This document shows positions 34,129-43,243 of a DNA stretch of 64,000 nt, piece after piece. This stretch comes from Nocardia miyunensis NBRC 108239 (GTDB taxonomy: Bacteria; Actinomycetota; Actinomycetes; Mycobacteriales; Mycobacteriaceae): contig NZ_BDBQ01000047.1 in assembly GCF_001613065.1 (NCBI RefSeq), positions 62,001 to 126,000 on the forward strand, read 5' to 3'. The notes under the pieces were generated by a model. That model was not told the DNA's origin, did not search any database, and saw only the letters and a list, made by a program, of their open reading frames with translations. Positions within the stretch are counted from its first letter, which is position 1. The number at the start of each line of letters is the position of its first letter. A program made the translations under genes and the position numbers.

Positions 34129-34785
34129 ATGACAACTGGCGATGGCGCGCGCTCTCATGAGGCCATGGAATCGCGAATCCAGCAATTGGAAAGCCGATTG
34201 AATCGGCTCGAGAGTATCGAAACGATCAAAAAGCTACAAAGGGCTTACGGCTACTATCTGGATTACAAGCTGTGGGATCAGATCGCCGAACTCTTCGTTG
34301 ACGAAGGCGCGGCCGTCGAGATCGCGAACAACGGGGTCTACCGCGGGAAAGAGCGCATTCTCACCTTTTATCGCGATATTCTTGGCGGGGGAAGATCCGG
34401 GCGTCCGGCGGGGCAGCTGAACAATCATATGCAGCTGCAAGGGGTGGTAGACCCGGACCCTTCCGGGAAGACGGCTCGCGGCCGATGGCGAGAAATCACC
34501 ATGATCGCGGTCAGGGATCCGGAAGGGAATCCGTTCAATATGTGGGCCGAGGGGGTTTACGAGAACGAGTACGTCTGCGAAGACGGCATCTGGAAGTTCG
34601 GGACGCTTCGGTGGCTTCCCTCCTTCTCCGGACGGCTGGATGACGGCGTGTTCGACACGACCACCCTGATGCCGCCGTTGGGTGAGCCGGATGAGCCTTC
34701 GACGTTCGGCCCGGCCGCCTTCGTGGAGCGCAAACTCCCGTATCACTATCCGCATCCGATCACGGAAGAGAACATCGACCTATGA
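34129..34785 (+). CDS. NTF2/SnoaL-like protein
   Basis: 218 aa. After a short predicted coiled coil (MESRIQQLESRLNRLESIET) comes a SnoaL_4-type fold with YGYYLDYKLWDQIAELFVDE, NNHMQLQGVVDPD and WKFGTLRWLPSF. Such proteins act as isomerases, cyclases or hydroxylase partners in aromatic polyketide or aromatic catabolic pathways. It overlaps the FAD monooxygenase gene by ATGA, so the two act together. ATG 34117 is an alternative start, but the GGAAGG site fits 34129 better. The substrate is unknown. Confidence 0.78.
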   Translation: MTTGDGARSHEAMESRIQQLESRLNRLESIETIKKLQRAYGYYLDYKLWDQIAELFVDEGAAVEIANNGVYRGKERILTFYRDILGGGRSGRPAGQLNNHMQLQGVVDPDPSGKTARGRWREITMIAVRDPEGNPFNMWAEGVYENEYVCEDGIWKFGTLRWLPSFSGRLDDGVFDTTTLMPPLGEPDEPSTFGPAAFVERKLPYHYPHPITEENIDL

Positions 34786-35882
34786 GTACACCCGAGTCAT
34801 TGCCGGTCGCCGTCGTCGGAGCCGGAATCGGGGGATTGTCGGCCGCGATCACCTTGCGGCGTGCGGGTTTTCCCGTCCGGGAATACGAACAGGCGCCTCG
34901 CTTGCGCGAACTGGGTGGCGGTATCGGCCTGCGCCCGCGAACGGTCCGGATCCTGTACGGCTGGGGACTGGGAGACGAGTACAGCCGATACGCCGCACGT
35001 TTCGATGCCGTCCACGGACTCGACGGTCGTAATGGGCACCCCATGGGAGACATCACATTTCCCAGTGAAACCGACGATCCGGCGGATAACTGGTCGGATT
35101 CCATCCATCGCGCCGACCTCCATAATCTGCTGGCCGCCCAGATTCCGGCCGAGAACATCCAGCTCTCTCGCAAGTGTCGCACCGTGGTGGATCACGGGGA
35201 CCATGTGGAAATTCGTTTCGCCGATGACAGTTCGGAGCTAGCCTCGGCCGTTATCGGTGCGGACGGCATCCATTCGGTTATCCGCACCTTGATTCGCGGG
35301 CGCCGAGACAATGCGGTGTATTCGGGATTGCAAAGCTATCGGGGTGTGCTGCCGATGGAGCGGGTGCGCGATCTCCTGCCGCAGCGTCTTCCCTGTGCGT
35401 GGCAGATATTGGAATCCATGACCATGTTCATCGTGATGCCGCTGGGGAAGGGCAGCCATGTGGGTTTCGATGCCCTGCTTCCCGTTGCCCGGGCCGGTGA
35501 GGAGTCGTGGCGCGGCACGATGGCTCGCGATGCCCTCGTGGAAAAACTGCTGAATTTCGACCCCGCTGTACCGGAAATCGTGCGCCGGATGGCGGAGACC
35601 GAGGTCTCCGCTTTCAGCGTCTACGATCGCGAACCGATCACCCAGTGGACGAGCAACCGCGCCACGCTCCTGGGGGATGCCGCGCATCCATTCCTGCCCT
35701 CCGAGGGCCAGGGAGCCAACCAGGCCATCCAGGACGCGGTCGTGCTGGCCGAATGCTTGCGGGGAGTGGAACCCGCCGCAATTCCCGCCGCCCTGCGCGA
35801 TTACAGCGACCGCCGAGTCCCGGTCACCACCGAGATTCATCGAATGTCACGTGCGCGGCATGCCGGCATGATGCGAGGTTAG
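34782..35882 (+). CDS. FAD-dependent aromatic monooxygenase-like
   Basis: 366 aa, group A flavoprotein hydroxylase of the salicylate/3-hydroxybenzoate hydroxylase type. Motifs are the dinucleotide-binding VAVVGAGIGGLSAAITLRRA at the start, the DG motif IGADGIHSVIRTLIRG at about 160, and the FAD-ribityl motif LLGDAAHPFLPSEGQGANQA at about 295. Coupling to the NTF2-like gene suggests hydroxylation followed by isomerisation or ring opening. The substrate cannot be read. A perfect bidirectional terminator follows. Confidence 0.85.
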   Translation: MSTPESLPVAVVGAGIGGLSAAITLRRAGFPVREYEQAPRLRELGGGIGLRPRTVRILYGWGLGDEYSRYAARFDAVHGLDGRNGHPMGDITFPSETDDPADNWSDSIHRADLHNLLAAQIPAENIQLSRKCRTVVDHGDHVEIRFADDSSELASAVIGADGIHSVIRTLIRGRRDNAVYSGLQSYRGVLPMERVRDLLPQRLPCAWQILESMTMFIVMPLGKGSHVGFDALLPVARAGEESWRGTMARDALVEKLLNFDPAVPEIVRRMAETEVSAFSVYDREPITQWTSNRATLLGDAAHPFLPSEGQGANQAIQDAVVLAECLRGVEPAAIPAALRDYSDRRVPVTTEIHRMSRARHAGMMRG

Positions 35883-35897
35883 AAGGAATTCGAACTA

Positions 35898-35938
35898 CTG
35901 TGCCCCGGTCCCGTATATACATCGGGACCGGGGCACAG
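35898..35938. terminator. Bidirectional 16-bp hairpin terminator
   Basis: CTGTGCCCCGGTCCCG and its exact complement flank a 9-base AT-rich loop, between the convergent monooxygenase gene and the secreted-protein gene. Confidence 0.85.
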
Positions 35939-35954
35939 CGGCGATCGCCGGTCG

Positions 35955-36737
35955 TCAGCCGGCGGCCGGATCCGGGAGGGGCGCGGTGACGCTCGGATCG
36001 ATCCCCTGGGCCCGCTTCGCCTGCATCTCGTTGTACTTCTGAATGGCGACGGCGACGCCGATCGGCACGCCGGTCAGCAGCCCGAGAGCTCCGCTTCCCG
36101 CGGCGCCCAGCACGCCCGCGCCGACGATGCAGCCGCCGATCGCACCGGCAATGGTCAGAGACCCGAGCGATTCGAGCGTCATCAGCGTGCCGCCGGTCAC
36201 GGCGCCGAACGGGCAGCCGATCGCCACCCCGCCGACCCCGCCGACCATTCCGCCGACCGTGCCCGCCAGGGTGGTGTAGGGCCCGGCGGCCCGCCACGCC
36301 CGGTAGGCGTCGCCCGTCGGGTCGGCGGGAAGCGGCGCGGCCGCGGGTGCCGGAGAAGTGGCGACGAGGGCAGCCGGATGGTCGGCTACGGCTACGGCTA
36401 CGGCTACCGGGGAGTCGGCGGCGATCGTCGGTCGCGTCTCCGGGGTGCTCGGCGTGGACGCCGTCAACGGCGTGTTGATCGTCCGGCCTTGCGCGTCCTC
36501 CAGGCGCATCTTTCCGTTGTCGACATCGACCGAGCCCATGGGGGTGCGGTAGGTGGCGCGTCCGGTGCTGGGGCTTTCGGTGAATTGCACGCCGGGCAGG
36601 ATCTGTACGGTCACCGCGTCGGGGGCGGTGGCGGCCGGGACCGAACCGGTGTCGGCGGTGGCGGTTCCGGCCATGGTGGTGAGTGCGGCAACGGTCAGCG
36701 CCGTCACCGCGACAGCGCGAGTTGTGTTGTGCTTCAT
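35955..36737 (-). CDS. Secreted protein with glycine-zipper-like C-terminal region
   Basis: 260 aa. A Sec signal peptide (about 1-28) starts MKHNTTRAVAVTALTVAALT. A short domain (ILPGVQFTESPSTGRATYRT) and a Pro/Ala/Val linker follow. The C-terminal half is Gly-rich and hydrophobic, with two Cys-containing segments (GGVAIGCPFGAVTGGTL and GAIGGCIVGAGVLG), probably membrane-inserting. It shares this C-terminal architecture with the neighbouring protein at 36769. It looks like a nocardia/rhodococcus cell-envelope protein of unknown function. A hexanucleotide repeat in the linker encodes AVAV repeats. Confidence 0.7.
   Translation of the reverse strand: MKHNTTRAVAVTALTVAALTTMAGTATADTGSVPAATAPDAVTVQILPGVQFTESPSTGRATYRTPMGSVDVDNGKMRLEDAQGRTINTPLTASTPSTPETRPTIAADSPVAVAVAVADHPAALVATSPAPAAAPLPADPTGDAYRAWRAAGPYTTLAGTVGGMVGGVGGVAIGCPFGAVTGGTLMTLESLGSLTIAGAIGGCIVGAGVLGAAGSGALGLLTGVPIGVAVAIQKYNEMQAKRAQGIDPSVTAPLPDPAAG
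36383..36406 (+). repeat. Hexanucleotide tandem repeat GGCTAC x4
   Basis: Four in-frame copies inside the secreted-protein gene on the other strand, encoding a Val-Ala repeat in the linker. Copy-number changes would alter linker length without a frameshift. Confidence 0.8.
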
Positions 36738-36768
36738 GGGGATTGGCCTTCTGCTTGACTGGTCGGGG

Positions 36769-37278
36769 CTACTGGTTCGAACCGGCGGGAGTGACCTGTG
36801 CCGCGACATAGCCCTCGGAGTGCAGCTTCTGGTACTGCTGTGTGCCGCTCTGGACCAGCGCCGGGACTCCGGTGGCCGCCCCGGCGAGAGTGGCGAGGGT
36901 GGCGCTGACGCCGGTGCCGACGAGGCATCCGCCGATCGCGCCGAGCGGGGTCAGGGTGCCTGCCGAGACCAGCGCGGTCAGCGTTCCGCCGGTGATGGCG
37001 CCGAGTGGGCACCCGACCACGAGGCCGAGGGCGGTTCCGACCTTGATTCCGTCTCCCATGGCTGCGCCGGCATCCGCGCCGACCTTGGCCACCGCGGCGT
37101 CGATCGCGGCTTCGCGTGCCTGCGGGTCGTTGGGGTCGGGCTGCGCCGGGCCGGGCGCGGCAGCGTTCGGGGCCGATGCGGGGGAGTCGGAGGGGGCGGC
37201 CACCGCTGGGCCGGCGGCGAGTGCGGTGGCGGCAATCGCCATGACGGCGATTGCGCTGAATCGTGTTGTGGTGGACAT
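36769..37278 (-). CDS. Secreted protein, tandem paralogue with Gly-rich membrane region
   Basis: 169 aa. Sec signal peptide (MSTTTRFSAIAVMAIAATAL) ending near AVAAP. A Pro/Ala linker precedes a Gly-rich hydrophobic region with GLVVGCPLGAITGGTL and LGAIGGCLVGTGVSA, closely parallel to the protein at 35955. The two Cys are conserved between the paralogues and could form a disulfide. ATG 37278 follows AAGGAG. The pair is probably an operon with 31 bases between genes. Confidence 0.7.
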   Translation of the reverse strand: MSTTTRFSAIAVMAIAATALAAGPAVAAPSDSPASAPNAAAPGPAQPDPNDPQAREAAIDAAVAKVGADAGAAMGDGIKVGTALGLVVGCPLGAITGGTLTALVSAGTLTPLGAIGGCLVGTGVSATLATLAGAATGVPALVQSGTQQYQKLHSEGYVAAQVTPAGSNQ

Positions 37279-37661
37279 TGTTTCGCATCTCCTTCCGGGT
37301 CTGCCGGTCCTCGACGACAGGCAGACTTGGGCTTCCTGCCCAGCTCGGGGCATGCCGGGAGAACTCCGGCACGGGGATGAGGGAGGGGCAGGACAGAGCG
37401 GGCCCGCAGTCCCGAAACGACGGGTACGGCTGCTTCGGCGCCAACCGATGGTTGGCCACCTTCGACTTATCGAGTCCTGCTATTGATTGCTTCGCTCTGT
37501 GATGTAGGACTCCATAGCGCGCGTCACAACTGAGTCAATAGAACTGCACGGTACAGTCTGATCGAACTATACGGTACAGTCTAGTTGTTGGCCTGAACGC
37601 GCTCGCCGACTGCTGTGCACGCCGCAGCGAAGTTGTGCGGCGATAGAACGATGGAGATTCG
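37279..37661. other. Divergent control region of the monooxygenase operon
   Basis: 383 bases. The right half carries two TetR-type operator copies (37541-37586). No gene is supported in the left half. Confidence 0.5.
37541..37586. promoter_or_regulatory. Tandem TetR operators before the monooxygenase operon
   Basis: GAACTGCACGGTACAGTCT (37541-37559) and GAACTATACGGTACAGTCT (37564-37582) are 17/19 identical and 23 bases apart. The second extends to a 22-bp imperfect palindrome (37565-37586, AACTATAC-N6-GTCTAGTT). The same palindrome recurs at 43244-43265 before the tetR gene that closes the operon region. Confidence 0.65.
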
Positions 37662-39020
37662 ATGACAACAACACTCCCGCCGAATTCGGGTCGGTCCGAG
37701 ATGCCGCCGGGGCAACCGCCGGTCCCCGCCGCACCCGTTGCCTCCCCGTGGATCAGTGATGAGGGGCTCCGGATACGTGACCGGGTGCGAGAGCTGATCC
37801 CGCTCATCCGGTCTCGGGCGCGTGCGGGGGAGGAGATCGCGGCGTTGACTCCCGACGTGCTCGCCGCGATCGACGACGCCGGCGTCTTTCGCATGTCCAT
37901 GCCGGTCGAATGGGGCGGATACGGCCTGGGGGCACGGGATTTGGTCGAGGTGATCAGCGCGCTGAGTGAGGGGGACGGCTCTGCCGGGTGGGCCGGTTTC
38001 GTGGGGGTGGGCCTGAAGAATCTGCTCGCGATGGATCCGCGGGTGGTCGAGGAGGTGCGCGCCGACGCCGAGGGCTGGGTCGGGCCGGCAGTCGTGGGCG
38101 CTTCGGTGTTCGCGACCAAGGTCGGCATGGCCCGAGCTGTCGATGGCGGGTGGATGGTGAAGGGGCAGTGGGCATTCGGCAGCTGCTGCAAGCACGCGCA
38201 GTGGGCGCTGGTGGGAGTCGAATACGACCCCGGCGAGACCGGGCAGGGCTCCGGACGCGGCATCGTCGCGCTGCGCCGGGAGCAGTACGAGATTCTCGAC
38301 GACTGGAACGTCATGGGGCTGTCGGGATCGGCCAGTAACAGCTTGCGCGTGCAGGAGGAGGTGTTCGCCCCGGCGCACCGCTTCCTCGACCTGGCCGAAT
38401 TCCCGCTGCGATTGCAGCAGGTGCGCGACCGGTACACCGGCGCCGGTTTCGCGCAGCGCGGCCTGGCCCTGCTGCTGTGCGCGACACTCGCGAATATGGC
38501 TGTCGCACTGGGGATGTCGCGGGGAGCGCTGAGCTGTTTCGCCGAGCAGGCGGCCAAGCGCAAGCCCTTCACCCTGCCCTATCCCACGATCGGCGATATG
38601 GCGTCGGCTCAGGTCGCGGCCGGCAAGGCGCTCGCGATGATCAACCTCGCCGCCTCGACGATCGAAAGCACGGCCGACCAGCTCGACGCGCGGACGGCGC
38701 AGGGACTCGATTTCACCCCGGAGGAGGAGTCCGAGATCAGCCTGTCCATCGCGTACGCGGCGAATATGTGCGAAGACGCGATCAACCTGCTGCAGAAGAC
38801 GATCGGCTCGTCCACGATGAGCCTGTCGAACCCGATCCAGCGGTTCGTCCGAGACGTCCGGGTGCTCACCTCGCACGGCGCGATCCGCATCGACCCGCTG
38901 GCGGAGCAGAACGGGCGCCGCGTCCTGGGCCTGCCCCCTTTCGCGATGTTCGGCAGCGCCGTGCCCGAACGCCGCGGCTCATCGGACAACTCGCGAGACA
39001 AGGAGACCATCCGCGCATGA
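37662..39020 (+). CDS. Acyl-CoA-dehydrogenase-fold flavin monooxygenase A
   Basis: 452 aa. It has the acyl-CoA dehydrogenase fold of group D two-component flavin monooxygenases (HsaA, DszC, HpaB-like): GVFRMSMPVEWGGYGLGARD near the N-terminus, VVGASVFATKVGMARAVDGG in the beta domain, and a C-terminal block SNPIQRFVRDVRVLTSHGA. It lacks the acyl-CoA dehydrogenase catalytic Glu context. Such enzymes use FMNH2 or FADH2 from a separate reductase; the flavin reductase at 44357 or the FMN reductase at 32804 is a candidate. It is a paralogue of 39535 and coupled to 39017 (ATGA). Confidence 0.8.
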   Translation: MTTTLPPNSGRSEMPPGQPPVPAAPVASPWISDEGLRIRDRVRELIPLIRSRARAGEEIAALTPDVLAAIDDAGVFRMSMPVEWGGYGLGARDLVEVISALSEGDGSAGWAGFVGVGLKNLLAMDPRVVEEVRADAEGWVGPAVVGASVFATKVGMARAVDGGWMVKGQWAFGSCCKHAQWALVGVEYDPGETGQGSGRGIVALRREQYEILDDWNVMGLSGSASNSLRVQEEVFAPAHRFLDLAEFPLRLQQVRDRYTGAGFAQRGLALLLCATLANMAVALGMSRGALSCFAEQAAKRKPFTLPYPTIGDMASAQVAAGKALAMINLAASTIESTADQLDARTAQGLDFTPEEESEISLSIAYAANMCEDAINLLQKTIGSSTMSLSNPIQRFVRDVRVLTSHGAIRIDPLAEQNGRRVLGLPPFAMFGSAVPERRGSSDNSRDKETIRA

Positions 39021-39538
39021 ACGACTTCAGTGTTATCGACGGCGTCGCACAGATTCACGATCCGGCCCTGTACGAGACCTGGCTGGACCGTGAGGATTAC
39101 AAAGCCGCTGTCGCCCAGGCGGATACGCCCGAGCGGACCGCGATCAAGCGTCTGCTGGTCGAGTTCGAGGCGGATCTCGGGCGCATGGTGCGGGACGACA
39201 CGGTCCAGGAGAACGTCGTCGATGTGATGAAACGGTATGTGGTGGAGGACTACATCCAGCACGACCCGAACGCGCCCGGCCACGGACTGGACAATCTCAT
39301 CGAGCACTTCCGCCGCGTTCCGATCGGCCGCGGCACGCCACCACCGGTGGTGAGCGTCGTGCTGGACGGCGATCTGGGCACCGTGATGATGAAGATGCCG
39401 ATGCCGGATCCGGTCAGTCCCGGCGAGACGTACGACTGGTACATGATCACGCTGTTCCGAGTGCGCGACGGCAAGCTCGCCGAACACTGGAGCACCTTCC
39501 AGAAGATGGCCGCCCCGCTGCTGCCGGAGAACTCATGA
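39017..39538 (+). CDS. NTF2/SnoaL-like polyketide-cyclase family protein
   Basis: 173 aa. The SnoaL fold is recognisable in ENVVDVMKRYVVEDYIQHDP and GLDNLIEHFRRVPIGR, with YDWYMITLFRVRDGKLAEHW near the end. It is translationally coupled on both sides to the two monooxygenase genes, so it probably acts in the same pathway, possibly on a hydroxylated intermediate. The start at 39017 overlaps the stop of the preceding gene; the longer upstream frame is an artefact. Confidence 0.8.
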   Translation: MNDFSVIDGVAQIHDPALYETWLDREDYKAAVAQADTPERTAIKRLLVEFEADLGRMVRDDTVQENVVDVMKRYVVEDYIQHDPNAPGHGLDNLIEHFRRVPIGRGTPPPVVSVVLDGDLGTVMMKMPMPDPVSPGETYDWYMITLFRVRDGKLAEHWSTFQKMAAPLLPENS

Positions 39539-40863
39539 CATCGCCCACGACGAGCAGATTCCCGCAGTCGCCCTATCTGAGCGAGGAGGGTCGGCGCATG
39601 CGTGATGCGATACGCGCGGCGGCCCCGGGCCTGGCCGCGCGCGCCCGGGCAGGGGAGGAACAGGGCGTGCTCACGCTCGAGACGGTCTCGGTGCTGCACG
39701 AGATCGGGGTGTTCCGGATAACCATTCCGGTGGAGCTGGGCGGATTCGCGCTGGGGGCGCACGACACCATGGAGGTGGTGCGGGCCCTGGGACGCGTCGA
39801 CGGGTCGGCCGGGTGGACGGTGATCGTGTCCAGCGCGGTCCGCAGCGCCCTCGTATTCGGGGAACGGGTGCGCGACGAGATCTTCGCCGACGTCACGACC
39901 TGGGAAGGACCGCTGCTGTTCGGCGCCACCGTCTTCGCGCCCAAGGTCGGTGACGGACGCAAGGTCGACGGCGGCTGGATGGTGAAAGGCCGGTGGCCGT
40001 ACGGCAGCGGCAGCAAGATCGCCAAATGGGGCACGGTCGGATTCGAGTACGACGACCCCGACACCGGACAACGCCGGCGTGCGATGGCGATGCTGACCCG
40101 TGATCAGTACACGATCGTGGACGACTGGCACGTCATGGGCATGAGTGCGACCGCGAGCAACACGGTGCAGGCCGATGAAGAGGTGTTCGTCCCGGAGTAC
40201 CGGGTCGTGCACACCGCGGAGGTGCCCGCGCGCACCGATGCCCTGCGCGGCAAGTACCAGGGGCTCGGGTTCATGCATTCGGGGATCGGGACCATGGTCG
40301 CCACGACGGTGGCGTTCGCGGCGCTGGCTCTGGGGATGACCGAGGGCGCTCTGGAGGCCTTCGTGACGCAGGCCAAGAAGCGGGCGCCGTTCAATCTGCC
40401 GTATCCGACCATGGCCGACATGGCTTCGACCCAGGTCGTGGCCGGTAAGGCCAGGGCAGTGGTCAACACGGCGGCGGCGGTGATCGAGCGGCAGGCCGAC
40501 GAGATCGACCGGCGGGCGCTGGCGGGTGAGGACATTCACCCGTGGGAGGAACCGGAGATCACGATGGACCTGGTTCACCAGATCCACCAGTGTCTGCAGG
40601 TCATCGACGGGCTGCAGCTGGCGCTGGGTTCCTCGACCGTCGGTCTGTCCAACCCGCTCCAGCGGTTCGTGCGCGACGTGCATGTGCTGGCGACTCATGG
40701 CGCGTTCCGGATCGACCCGATGGCCGAGATCAACGGCCGGGACATCTTCGGGCTCGAACCGCTGCCTGTGATCGCCGCACTCAGCTCACCACCCCCCGCG
40801 AAGACACCCGCGCACCCGGCCCCCAACGGCATCCCGGCGGTCTCGGTACCCCGCTCCGTGTGA
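39535..40863 (+). CDS. Acyl-CoA-dehydrogenase-fold flavin monooxygenase B
   Basis: 442 aa paralogue of the protein at 37662, with the same order of blocks: GVFRITIPVELGGFALGAHD, LFGATVFAPKVGDGRKVDGG, PFNLPYPTMADMAS, and SNPLQRFVRDVHVLATHGA. Two paralogues may form a heteromer or act on successive substrates. Preceded by ATGA coupling. The C-terminal 25 residues are a Pro/Ala tail. Substrate unknown. Confidence 0.8.
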   Translation: MTSPTTSRFPQSPYLSEEGRRMRDAIRAAAPGLAARARAGEEQGVLTLETVSVLHEIGVFRITIPVELGGFALGAHDTMEVVRALGRVDGSAGWTVIVSSAVRSALVFGERVRDEIFADVTTWEGPLLFGATVFAPKVGDGRKVDGGWMVKGRWPYGSGSKIAKWGTVGFEYDDPDTGQRRRAMAMLTRDQYTIVDDWHVMGMSATASNTVQADEEVFVPEYRVVHTAEVPARTDALRGKYQGLGFMHSGIGTMVATTVAFAALALGMTEGALEAFVTQAKKRAPFNLPYPTMADMASTQVVAGKARAVVNTAAAVIERQADEIDRRALAGEDIHPWEEPEITMDLVHQIHQCLQVIDGLQLALGSSTVGLSNPLQRFVRDVHVLATHGAFRIDPMAEINGRDIFGLEPLPVIAALSSPPPAKTPAHPAPNGIPAVSVPRSV

Positions 40864-40932
40864 ACTGACTCTCCACTGAATATCGCGTCGCGCCAACGGA
40901 TTTGGCGACGCATCCGTCTCGAAGGATTTCCT

Positions 40933-42366
40933 ATGACCAATTCCGTGCCGGCGACCGCCATGGTCCCGCCGACGCCCGAGGCGGGCTGGCGGTCCTACCT
41001 CGTAGATCTCTGGCAGGCGCCACCGCGCGCCAAAGCGGCACTGGCCGGGTGTCTGCTGCTCATGGTGGTGAGTCCCTCCGGCCTCTCGGCGATGACGACG
41101 TTCATCGTCCCGGCGTACGCCAGGGCCACCAGGGTTTCGGTATCTGACGGTCTGCTCGTATTCGTCACTCTCCCACTGCTTGTCGGACCGGTCGTGCTGC
41201 CTTTCGCCGGCCGCTGGGTGGATCGGCTGGGCGCACGCCGGGTCGCGATTCCCTCCGCGGTCCTGTACGTGGGGGTCACGGCCCTGGTTCCGGTCTGCGG
41301 GTCCAGCGTGCCGATGCTGGCGGTCGTGTTGATCCTGGCGGCCGTGTGCGGGTTCATGACGACTCTCGCAGTGGTGTTCAAGGTGGTCTCGACCTGGTTG
41401 CCGCAGCACAAGGGCATCGGATTCGCCCTCATCGGGGCTGTTTCGAGTCTCGCGTCGGCGGTGTTGTCACCGTTGTTCCAGTGGCTGATCAACGGTGATG
41501 TCGCGGTCCCCGAACCGGCGGCGGGTGGCAGCGCCCCGGGGGCGGGAGGCGCGGCGGCATTGGCCCCGGCACCGTCGGTGGGGGCGAATGTGTTCACGGG
41601 CCTGGGGTGGGGTGGCACCTATCTCCTCGTGGCCGTGGCGATCGCGGTCATAGCGATCCCGACCGCGATCTTCCTGATCTCGGAGCCGAAGATTCCGCAC
41701 TCGACGAATGACGAACAAGCACCGCGCCGGCCGGGTCCACCGGATATTCCGGCCGGTCTTCCGGGGATCCCGCTGCGCAAGGCGCTGCCGACGCGCGCCT
41801 GGATCTTCATCGCGATCTTCCTCGCGTTCGCGTCGACCGGCCCGATGGCCGTGCGGCAGAACGCGGTCGGCTTCTTCGGCGAGCGCGGATTCTCGGCGGC
41901 GACGGTTTCGGTGTCGCTGTCCGCGCTGTTCATCGCCTCGATCGTCGGGCTTCTGCTCGGCGGGGTGATCCTGGACCGGACCGACCGGCCCTTGGTGGTC
42001 GCCCCGATCCTGGCGGCGGTACCGGCGGGGCTCGTGATCGCGTTGACGAATCATGGTTCGACGCCGCTGCTGTTCCTGTCGATGATCTTTCTCGGCTTCG
42101 CCACCGGTGCGGAGTCGGCCCTGGGGCCCTACCTCATCGCACGGTACTTCGGCCTCGTCTCGTTCGCGCAGTTGCAGGGATTGACGCTGGCGATCTCCAC
42201 CCTGTCGCTCGGCCTGGCGCCGTTCCTGGTCAGCGCGGTGCAGGCGGCGACGGGGAGTTACGCGGGACCGGTACTCACCATCACCGCGCTGACCGCGATC
42301 GCCGTCGTCCTGGCCGCCCTACTACCGAAGTTCCCGCCGCAATGGAAGACCTTCAGCGACAACTGA
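40933..42366 (+). CDS. MFS transporter of the monooxygenase operon
   Basis: 477 aa, about 12 helices with a long Gly/Ala/Pro loop inserted at about 195-225 and a charged central loop. The N-terminal half has FAGRWVDRLGARRVAIPSAV as motif A; the C-terminal half has GGVILDRTDRPLV. It resembles OFA/oxalate-formate-antiporter or aromatic acid uptake carriers more than drug pumps. Start after AAGGATTTCCT. Its place behind two monooxygenases suggests uptake of their substrate. Confidence 0.82.
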   Translation: MTNSVPATAMVPPTPEAGWRSYLVDLWQAPPRAKAALAGCLLLMVVSPSGLSAMTTFIVPAYARATRVSVSDGLLVFVTLPLLVGPVVLPFAGRWVDRLGARRVAIPSAVLYVGVTALVPVCGSSVPMLAVVLILAAVCGFMTTLAVVFKVVSTWLPQHKGIGFALIGAVSSLASAVLSPLFQWLINGDVAVPEPAAGGSAPGAGGAAALAPAPSVGANVFTGLGWGGTYLLVAVAIAVIAIPTAIFLISEPKIPHSTNDEQAPRRPGPPDIPAGLPGIPLRKALPTRAWIFIAIFLAFASTGPMAVRQNAVGFFGERGFSAATVSVSLSALFIASIVGLLLGGVILDRTDRPLVVAPILAAVPAGLVIALTNHGSTPLLFLSMIFLGFATGAESALGPYLIARYFGLVSFAQLQGLTLAISTLSLGLAPFLVSAVQAATGSYAGPVLTITALTAIAVVLAALLPKFPPQWKTFSDN

Positions 42367-42377
42367 ATTGAAGCCGC

Positions 42378-42407
42378 AAGGCCGCCCCGATCCATCGGGG
42401 CGGCCTT
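42378..42407. terminator. Perfect hairpin terminator, bidirectional
   Basis: AAGGCCGCCCCGA and TCGGGGCGGCCTT flank TCCA. It lies between the convergent MFS and tetR genes. Confidence 0.88.
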
Positions 42408-42436
42408 CGGTTGTGTCACCGCGAGGCTCCGTGCCG

Positions 42437-43180
42437 TCACGGAAGCTGTTCCGGTGACGCCCCGATCGGCGTGGACGTCTCGCGCGGTACCCACGAGAAG
42501 ACGACCCCGGCGCCGGAAGGGGCGTTGGGCAGGTCTCCGGCTTCCTTGTTGCGCAGCGCGCGCAGGAACACGGCTGTGGTCCAACGAGCCTGTGCCTCGA
42601 GAAACGCGGGGTCGTGTTCGCCGCCCACGGCGAGCAGTGCGTCCATCTGGAGACCCGCTACCGCCATCTGAATGAACAGCCCCGCGTATACTTCGGCGTC
42701 CGGCAGGGCATAGCCGTGCCGATTCGCGTCCTCGCACAGTGTCGCGGTCACCAGGTCGACGACGTGCGGTGCACCGAGGGAGCGAATGGCCTCGGTGAGT
42801 TCCGGGCGTCGAACCGACTCGGCGATCATGATTCGGAGGAAGGCCAGGAACTGGGCGCCGCTCGTCGCCTTCAGCACCTCGAGCAGGATATGCGCGAGCC
42901 GTTCCTCGGTGTCGTCGGCGGGGTCGAGCATGGCCCGGTCGAGGTCCAGATCCAAAGCGGCGCCGCCACGTTCGGTCACGGCGTGGAAGAGCTTCACCTT
43001 GTCGCCGAAGTGTGCGTAGACGGTCGACTTGGAGACGCCGGCGCGGGCTGCCACCGCGTCCATCGAGGTCTGGTCGAAGCCGCCGGCCAGAAAGAGTTCC
43101 ACCGCCGCGTCGAGTACCTTCTCGTGTTTGCTGCGGGGTGCGGGCCGCTCGGATTGCGCCTGCTCGGTTGTCTCGGTCAT
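42437..43180 (-). CDS. TetR/AcrR regulator of the monooxygenase operon
   Basis: 247 aa. The HTH is FDQTSMDAVAARAGVSKSTV followed by YAHFGDKVKLFHAVTERG. The C-terminal domain is of the AefR-like TetR_C_7 type. ATG 43180 follows GGAGGGTGAG; the longer upstream reading would run into the operator. The palindrome at 43244-43265 lies upstream of its start and recurs at 37541-37586, so it probably represses itself and the operon. Confidence 0.88.
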   Translation of the reverse strand: MTETTEQAQSERPAPRSKHEKVLDAAVELFLAGGFDQTSMDAVAARAGVSKSTVYAHFGDKVKLFHAVTERGGAALDLDLDRAMLDPADDTEERLAHILLEVLKATSGAQFLAFLRIMIAESVRRPELTEAIRSLGAPHVVDLVTATLCEDANRHGYALPDAEVYAGLFIQMAVAGLQMDALLAVGGEHDPAFLEAQARWTTAVFLRALRNKEAGDLPNAPSGAGVVFSWVPRETSTPIGASPEQLP

Positions 43181-43243
43181 CTCACCCTCCGTCACAGCCC
43201 CTACTCCCGCCCGTCGACCGCGAATCGAATCGTCCTTCATCGC

